This document shows, one piece after another, positions 6,456 through 10,000 of a DNA stretch of 10,000 bases (position 1 is its first letter; each line of letters opens with the position of its first letter). The DNA lies in assembly GCA_020217035.1 (NCBI GenBank), contig JAIWOG010000010.1, positions 1 through 10,000 on the forward strand, read 5' to 3'. A program made the position numbers and the translations under genes. Under the pieces are notes generated by a model. That model saw nothing but the letters and a program-made list of their open reading frames with translations. It did no database searches and was not told the origin of the DNA. Origin of the DNA: Magnetospirillum sp. (lineage in GTDB: Bacteria > Pseudomonadota > Alphaproteobacteria > Rhodospirillales > Magnetospirillaceae).

Positions 6456-6464
6456 CACGTCCTA

Positions 6465-9400
6465 GTGGTGCACGGTGCGGTCAGAGGCTTGTTCCAGCTT
6501 CTGGGGGTTTTTTTCGTCGGACTTCTGGTGATCCTGCCGGTGCTGCTGTGGCGACTGTCCACTGGCCCCATCGCCCTTGATTTCCTGACCCCCTACATCC
6601 AGGAGGCGTTGACCGCCCCCGATGGCAGCGTGTCCGTGCGCCTGGACGGAACCGCCCTGGCCCTGGGCGCGGGCAAGCGTAATCTGGAAATTCGCGCCAT
6701 GGGGGTTTCCGCCTATCTGGGGGAATCGGCCCGTCCGGTGGCCAGCGTTCCGGAAATCGCCCTGTCGCTGTCGGGCAAGGCGCTGATGAACGGAGTGATC
6801 GCGCCCAATTCCATCACCCTTTTGCGGCCGCGCCTGCATCTGGTGCGCGGCCTAGACGGCCGCTTGCAGGTGGACATCGGCAAGTTGGAAGCCGAGGTGG
6901 GTGCCGATGCCGGGGTGACCCCCGCCGGCAAGGGGCAAATCGTCGAATCCTTGCTGGCCGCCCTGGTGGGCGAGCCTGATCCCTCCAAGCCCGGTCGGTC
7001 CTTGCAGCGTGCCGCCATCGTCGACGCCGACCTTGAAGTAGTGGATTTGGCGTTGAATACCGTCTGGCAAGCCACCGATGCCGACATCGAATTACGCCGT
7101 GTGCCCAATGGATTGGATGGCGATGTCCATCTGGAATTCGACCTGGGTGGCGAAAGCGGTATCGCCGACGCCTCGGTCCGTTATCTCAAGGACGGGGACC
7201 GCCTTGACGCCGAAGCCGAAATTTCCGGCATCCGGCCCGCCACCCTGGCCCGGCTGGGCGGTGCGGTGACGCCGCTGAAGGCACTGGATCTGCCGCTTTC
7301 CGGCAAGGTCTGGGTTTCGGGAAACATTTCCGGTCGCGTCGACAAATTGTCCTTTGAATTGGCCGGCGGTTCGGGCTTCTTCGACCTGCCCGACCCAGTC
7401 AACCTGCATCGCAAGGTGGAAAGCGTCGCCCTGCGTGGCAGCGCCTTCGACGGTCTGACCCGGGCGCAATTGGACGAGTTGTCCATCGATTTCGGCGGAC
7501 CGCGTCTGATGGTGGCGGCGGTCGCCGATGGATTGGGCGGGGCCACCAGCCTGAATTTGGAAGCGTCGCTGCACGACGTGCCCTTCGACGAGTTGCCCAA
7601 TCTGTGGCCGGCGGTGGCCGCCCCCAATCCACGGGAATGGGTGGTCAAGAACATGTCCAAGGGCATCGCCCGCGAAGCCAGGGTGACCTTGGCGGCGCGT
7701 TCACCCGCCGGAAATTTCGAGGATCTGGTGATCGATTCCCTGTCCGGGGAATTGCAGGGCGACGGGGTCCAGGTGGATTACCTGCACCCCATGCCGGTGG
7801 CGAAGAACGCCTCGGCCCTGGCCACCTTCGACGCCAACGATTTCCGCATCAAGATCAGGGGTGGCGAAGTCTATGGCCTGAATGTCAAGGACGGGCTGAT
7901 CGTGTTGTCTGGGCTGTCGGCGGCCGAGCAGTTCGCCGACATCGACCTGACCATCGCCGGACCGGTCAAGGACGCGCTGACCTTGATCGACCACAAGCCT
8001 TTGCGTTACGCCAGCGCCCTGGGGATCGACCCCGCCACCTCGGCGGGCGAGGGGGTGACGCGCCTGCGGCTGAAATTCCCGCTGCTCAAGAACCTGCGTC
8101 TGGATGACCTTGAGGTGAAGGTCCATTCCTCGGTCAAGAACGTGTTCCTGCCCAAGGTGGTGATGGGGCTGGACCTGGATCGCGCCGATTTGGAACTGGA
8201 CGTGGACGCCAAGGGGCTGAACGCCAGCGGTCCCATCGTCTTGGGCTCCATCGCCGGCCAACTGAAATGGCGCGAGAACTTTTCCACCAAGGGGGTGCCG
8301 TTCCGCTCGCGCTACGAGGTCGCGGCGCCAGCCATCAGCGAGGAACAGCGCAAGATCCTGCGTCTGGAAGGCCCGCCTTTCGTTTCCCCGTTCATGACCG
8401 GCCCGGTGGCGGCGCAGTTGGTGGCGACGCTTTATGGCGGCGGCAAGGGTGACATCGACGCCAAGGTGGACTTGACCCCCGCCTTCATGCGCCTGCCCGG
8501 TCTGGGCTGGCACAAGAAGGAAGGCACCACCGGCGGCGCCGAGGTGTCGCTGCGTCTGGACAAGAACGACCTGGCGGAAATTCCGCGATTTTCCGTGGTG
8601 GCCGGCGACCTGCAGACCCGCGGACGGGTGTCCTTTGTCGATGGCAAGCCCAGGCGGGTGGATTTCGCCAAGCTGTCCTATGGCGGGCGCACCGATGTGG
8701 AAGGCAGCCTGACCCTGCGCCCGGAAGGCGGCCTGGACATCGTCGCCAAGGGCGAGCAGTTCAACGCCGAGCCGGTGGTGGGCGAGGAAGAACCCATCCC
8801 CGGGGACCCGCCGCCCTTGATGGGGGCGGCCAAGCATCGCAAGAAATCCGATCTGCCGCCGATGAATATCCAAGGCAGCGTCAAGACCGCCTGGCTGTCC
8901 AAGGGCGGCAAGCTGACCAACGCCAGCGCCCAGTTGCGCCGTGATGCCGACGAATGGCGGCAGATGGCGTTGAAGGGCACGCTGGATGGCGGCAAAAACT
9001 TTGACTTCAAACTGACCCAGACAGCCCCCAACCGGCGTAGTGTCAAGGTGACGTCCGACGATACTGGGGCAACGCTGAAGGCTTTCGACAGCTACGAACA
9101 CATGAATTCGGGCAAGCTGGAGGTCGACGCGGCCTATCACGACGACCAGGACGGCCAGCCCTTGATCGGCACCATCAAGGTGTCCGACTACTACATCGTC
9201 AACGCCCCGGCCCTGGCCCGGTTGCTGACGGTGGCGGCGCTGTCGGGCATCTTGGACGTGCTGCAAGGCGAAGGCATCGGCTTTTCCACCCTGGACGTCC
9301 CCTTCGTGTTGAAGGACGGATTGCTGCAGGTCAAGGACGCCCGCGCCTATGGCGCCGCCCTGGGGTTGACCGCCAAGGGCGAGTTGGACCTGGATGCCAA

Positions 9401-9674
9401 GCGCATGGCGCTGGAAGGCACGGTGGTGCCGGCTTATGCGTTGAATTCGGTGTTGGGCAACATCCCGGTTCTGGGCTGGCTGGTTACGGGCGGCGAGAAG
9501 GGCGGCGGGCTGGTGGCCTTCAATTATTCCATGAAGGGCCCGACCCAGGACCCCGACGTCTTGGTCAACCCGCTTTCGGCGCTGACCCCAGGCTTCCTGC
9601 GCAATCTGTTCAACATCTTCGATGACGGCACCGAGACCGAGACGCGGAAACCGTCCCTGGCACCAGCCAGGTGA
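6465..9674 (+). CDS. AsmA/YhdP-like membrane-anchored protein (DUF3971 / AsmA-like C-terminal region)
   Basis: A protein of 1069 residues with a GTG start. One hydrophobic segment at about residues 9-29 (LFQLLGVFFVGLLVILPVLLW), preceded by only a short N-terminus, would anchor it in the inner membrane with the rest in the periplasm. The remainder is rich in short alternating beta-strand segments, as in the AsmA/TamB/YhdP group, whose members form long hydrophobic grooves. After the anchor, LDFLTPYIQEALTAPDG is the typical opening of this family. Residues about 890-1050 match the AsmA-like C-terminal region: KVSDYYIVNAPALARLLTVA, then GLLQVKDARAYGAALGLTAKG, and near the end NIPVLGWLVTGGEKGGGLVAFNY and GPTQDPDVLVNPLSALTPGFLRNLF. 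Family knowledge: YhdP and TamB help carry phospholipids to the outer membrane in E. coli; the same role here is inference. It is divergent from glnE, and the stop TGA is followed by a GC-rich hairpin. Confidence 0.88.
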   Translation: MVHGAVRGLFQLLGVFFVGLLVILPVLLWRLSTGPIALDFLTPYIQEALTAPDGSVSVRLDGTALALGAGKRNLEIRAMGVSAYLGESARPVASVPEIALSLSGKALMNGVIAPNSITLLRPRLHLVRGLDGRLQVDIGKLEAEVGADAGVTPAGKGQIVESLLAALVGEPDPSKPGRSLQRAAIVDADLEVVDLALNTVWQATDADIELRRVPNGLDGDVHLEFDLGGESGIADASVRYLKDGDRLDAEAEISGIRPATLARLGGAVTPLKALDLPLSGKVWVSGNISGRVDKLSFELAGGSGFFDLPDPVNLHRKVESVALRGSAFDGLTRAQLDELSIDFGGPRLMVAAVADGLGGATSLNLEASLHDVPFDELPNLWPAVAAPNPREWVVKNMSKGIAREARVTLAARSPAGNFEDLVIDSLSGELQGDGVQVDYLHPMPVAKNASALATFDANDFRIKIRGGEVYGLNVKDGLIVLSGLSAAEQFADIDLTIAGPVKDALTLIDHKPLRYASALGIDPATSAGEGVTRLRLKFPLLKNLRLDDLEVKVHSSVKNVFLPKVVMGLDLDRADLELDVDAKGLNASGPIVLGSIAGQLKWRENFSTKGVPFRSRYEVAAPAISEEQRKILRLEGPPFVSPFMTGPVAAQLVATLYGGGKGDIDAKVDLTPAFMRLPGLGWHKKEGTTGGAEVSLRLDKNDLAEIPRFSVVAGDLQTRGRVSFVDGKPRRVDFAKLSYGGRTDVEGSLTLRPEGGLDIVAKGEQFNAEPVVGEEEPIPGDPPPLMGAAKHRKKSDLPPMNIQGSVKTAWLSKGGKLTNASAQLRRDADEWRQMALKGTLDGGKNFDFKLTQTAPNRRSVKVTSDDTGATLKAFDSYEHMNSGKLEVDAAYHDDQDGQPLIGTIKVSDYYIVNAPALARLLTVAALSGILDVLQGEGIGFSTLDVPFVLKDGLLQVKDARAYGAALGLTAKGELDLDAKRMALEGTVVPAYALNSVLGNIPVLGWLVTGGEKGGGLVAFNYSMKGPTQDPDVLVNPLSALTPGFLRNLFNIFDDGTETETRKPSLAPAR

Positions 9675-9709
9675 TGGTGACTGACACCGACAGTTCCAAA
9701 GCCGATGGT

Positions 9710-9729
9710 GCGGGCCGGGCCGGCCCCGC
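9710..9729. terminator. GC-rich hairpin in the convergent spacer after the AsmA-like gene
   Basis: GCGGGCC (9710-9716) can pair with GGCCCCGC (9722-9729), with one bulged C and a 5-base loop. It stands 36 bases after the stop codon of the AsmA-like gene, between two convergent genes. No U tract follows on either strand, so intrinsic termination is doubtful. Otherwise the 193-base spacer 9675-9867 shows only a 10-base palindrome CCGAATTCGG and no gene I can support. Confidence 0.3.
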
Positions 9730-9867
9730 GCAGGCTTATCGCATACTCTAACCGTCCTGGTCGTTTGGTCGAGGTGCTCTCATGATTTTCGGTCGTGACG
9801 CTGCCCATGCCCCTCGCCTGGCGTTGTCGGGGAACCGAATTCGGAACGCTGCGCGTCTCCTCTGCGA

Positions 9868-10000
9868 TCATTTGCCTTTGGGGCGGCCCGGAAATATTTT
9901 CTTTCTTCCAGGGTAACGTGGTTCGTCCTTGATCACGTAACCCAGGAATTTGGTGGCGTAATCGAACATGACTTTCTTGCGCACACCTTTGAAATGAACA
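9868..10000 (-). CDS. C-terminus of an unrecognised basic protein (cut by right window edge)
   Basis: On the minus strand a frame enters from the right edge and stops with TGA at 9868-9870, leaving 43 residues. The visible end contains VRKKVMFDYATKFLGYVI followed by KDEPRYPGRKKIFPGRPKGK. It is strongly basic, and its codons look like those of the neighbouring genes (GCC, ACC, CTG, ATC, AAG, GAC). I do not recognise the family. The lysine/arginine/glycine/proline-rich tail could bind nucleic acid or be simply a disordered end. The gene is convergent with the AsmA-like gene. Confidence 0.58.
   Translation of the reverse strand, partial: VHFKGVRKKVMFDYATKFLGYVIKDEPRYPGRKKIFPGRPKGK

Noticed and set aside
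6390..6458. N-terminal extension of GlnE from GTG 6458
   Set aside because: It would leave only six bases to the divergent GTG 6465 and overlap that gene's ribosome binding site; the extra residues look non-conserved. It is not fully excluded, because ATG 6389 also has a poor ribosome binding site.
7701..9266. Minus-strand open frame of 521 codons opposite the AsmA-like gene
   Set aside because: Q/H/G-rich shadow composition, no start signal or domain; the plus-strand protein has a membrane anchor and conserved C-terminal region.
9524..9871. Minus-strand frame of 115 codons whose ATG overlaps the stop of the right-edge gene (ATGA)
   Set aside because: The ATGA overlap and an upstream AAGGCAAA are suggestive, but the frame runs antisense into the conserved C-terminus of the AsmA-like gene and resembles no known protein.

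Overview
The window is GC-rich chromosomal DNA with typical alphaproteobacterial genes. Protein content and sequence character suggest a member of the Rhodospirillales, perhaps a Magnetospirillum-like organism. That placement rests on recognition of the protein families and was not tested by a search. No rRNA, tRNA, CRISPR array, transposase or phage gene was seen, so this looks like a housekeeping region rather than an island.

Layout from left to right: (1) a molybdenum-cofactor protein on the minus strand that runs off the left edge, with a molybdopterin-binding domain followed by what should be a nucleotidyltransferase domain; (2) divergent from it, a small plus-strand Panacea/SocA-domain protein with no adjacent toxin; (3) convergent with that, and sharing a TTAA at the two stop codons, a ferritin-like DUF455 protein on the minus strand; (4) a 183-base gap packed with six inverted repeats; (5) a Bcp/PrxQ-type peroxiredoxin and (6) the large glutamine synthetase adenylyltransferase GlnE, both on the minus strand; (7) a 75-base divergent spacer containing a TGTGA/TCACA palindrome; (8) a long plus-strand membrane-anchored AsmA/YhdP-like protein; (9) a short spacer and the last 43 codons of an unrecognised minus-strand gene entering from the right edge.

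GlnE, Bcp and the DUF455 protein lie in the same direction and may be transcribed in series (glnE first), although the 84- and 183-base gaps leave room for internal promoters or processing sites. GlnE controls nitrogen assimilation through glutamine synthetase. Bcp removes peroxides, DUF455 has a di-iron ferritin-like ligand set, and the AsmA-like protein belongs to a family linked to lipid transport between membranes. I see no single pathway tying these together.

I found no convincing new multi-gene system. The best leads are the apparent loss of the nucleotide-binding signature in the molybdenum-cofactor fusion protein, the cluster of hairpins between bcp and the DUF455 gene, and the toxin-less Panacea gene.
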